A stretch of 14,061 bases of DNA from QAKW01 sp045545255 (lineage in GTDB: Bacteria; Bacillota; Clostridia; Oscillospirales; QAKW01): assembly GCA_045545255.1 (NCBI GenBank), contig JAZQAQ010000078.1, forward strand, positions 1 to 14,061, written 5' to 3'. The position numbers and the translations under genes are program-made. The notes under the pieces were generated by a model that did no database searches, was not told the origin of the DNA, and saw nothing but the letters and a program-made list of their open reading frames with translations. Positions 13,992-14,061 of this stretch are shown here, piece by piece. Within the stretch, counting starts at the first letter, position 1. Every line of letters begins with the position of its first letter.

Positions 13992-14061
13992 CCGCTCGGC
14001 GTGCGGGAAAAGAAATGAAAACCGCTCCCTTTCTAAAGTATTAGGAACTTCCGCTTATATC
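13992..14061 (+). repeat. 70-bp dispersed repeat, copy B (after htpG), cut by window edge
   Basis: 63 of 70 bases match 3804-3873 with no gaps. Here it begins 19 bases after the htpG terminator and continues past the window end. In the frame that is open in copy A, this copy has an in-frame TAG at 13987-13989 just upstream and no start codon in the visible part. That argues against an intact gene here. Confidence 0.85.

Overview
The window looks like chromosome from a Firmicute of the class Clostridia, probably a gut anaerobe. The reasons are strong GGAGG-type ribosome binding sites, mixed ATG/GTG/TTG starts, a perfect CIRCE heat-shock operator, an ECF sigma factor paired with a DUF4367-type anti-sigma protein, and Gram-positive-style lipoprotein and regulator genes. 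No ribosomal RNA, tRNA, CRISPR array, transposase or phage gene was seen. Genus-level placement is not possible from this sequence alone.

Layout. (1) Positions 1-2455, minus strand: a probable operon of an eight-helix membrane protein, a glycerophosphodiester phosphodiesterase, a 47-residue membrane micro-protein and the first 205 codons of lepA (cut by the window edge). (2) 2484-3652, plus strand: prfB (release factor 2) with its own extended -10 promoter and no programmed frameshift. (3) 3653-4136: no convincing gene, but a mosaic of direct repeats and hairpins; part of it recurs after htpG. (4) 4075-7409, minus strand: an ECF sigma factor, anti-sigma and large lipoprotein operon with a strong promoter and a perfect terminator. 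(5) 7516-11048, minus strand: a tight operon of PIG-L deacetylase, PfkB sugar kinase, class II aldolase and NagB-like isomerase. A plus-strand AraC-family regulator is divergent from it, and a 21-bp-period operator candidate lies between them. (6) 11989-13972, plus strand: htpG with a sigma-A promoter, CIRCE and terminator, followed by the second copy of the repeat.

How it fits together. Block 5 reads like a compact amino-sugar catabolic route: deacetylation, isomerization with or without deamination, phosphorylation, then aldol cleavage to triose phosphates, controlled by the adjacent AraC protein. It has no transporter or glycosidase, and its NagB-like enzyme has lost the Asp of the GxDGH signature, so the substrate is open. 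Block 4 is a self-contained envelope-signalling unit whose output lipoprotein carries a duplicated C-terminal domain. The rest is housekeeping (translation factors, chaperone, phospholipid turnover).

The items most worth a second look are the deviant NagB-like enzyme and its cluster, the AraC operator, the lipoprotein duplication, the micro-ORF abutting lepA, CIRCE control of htpG, and the structured repeat found after both prfB and htpG.
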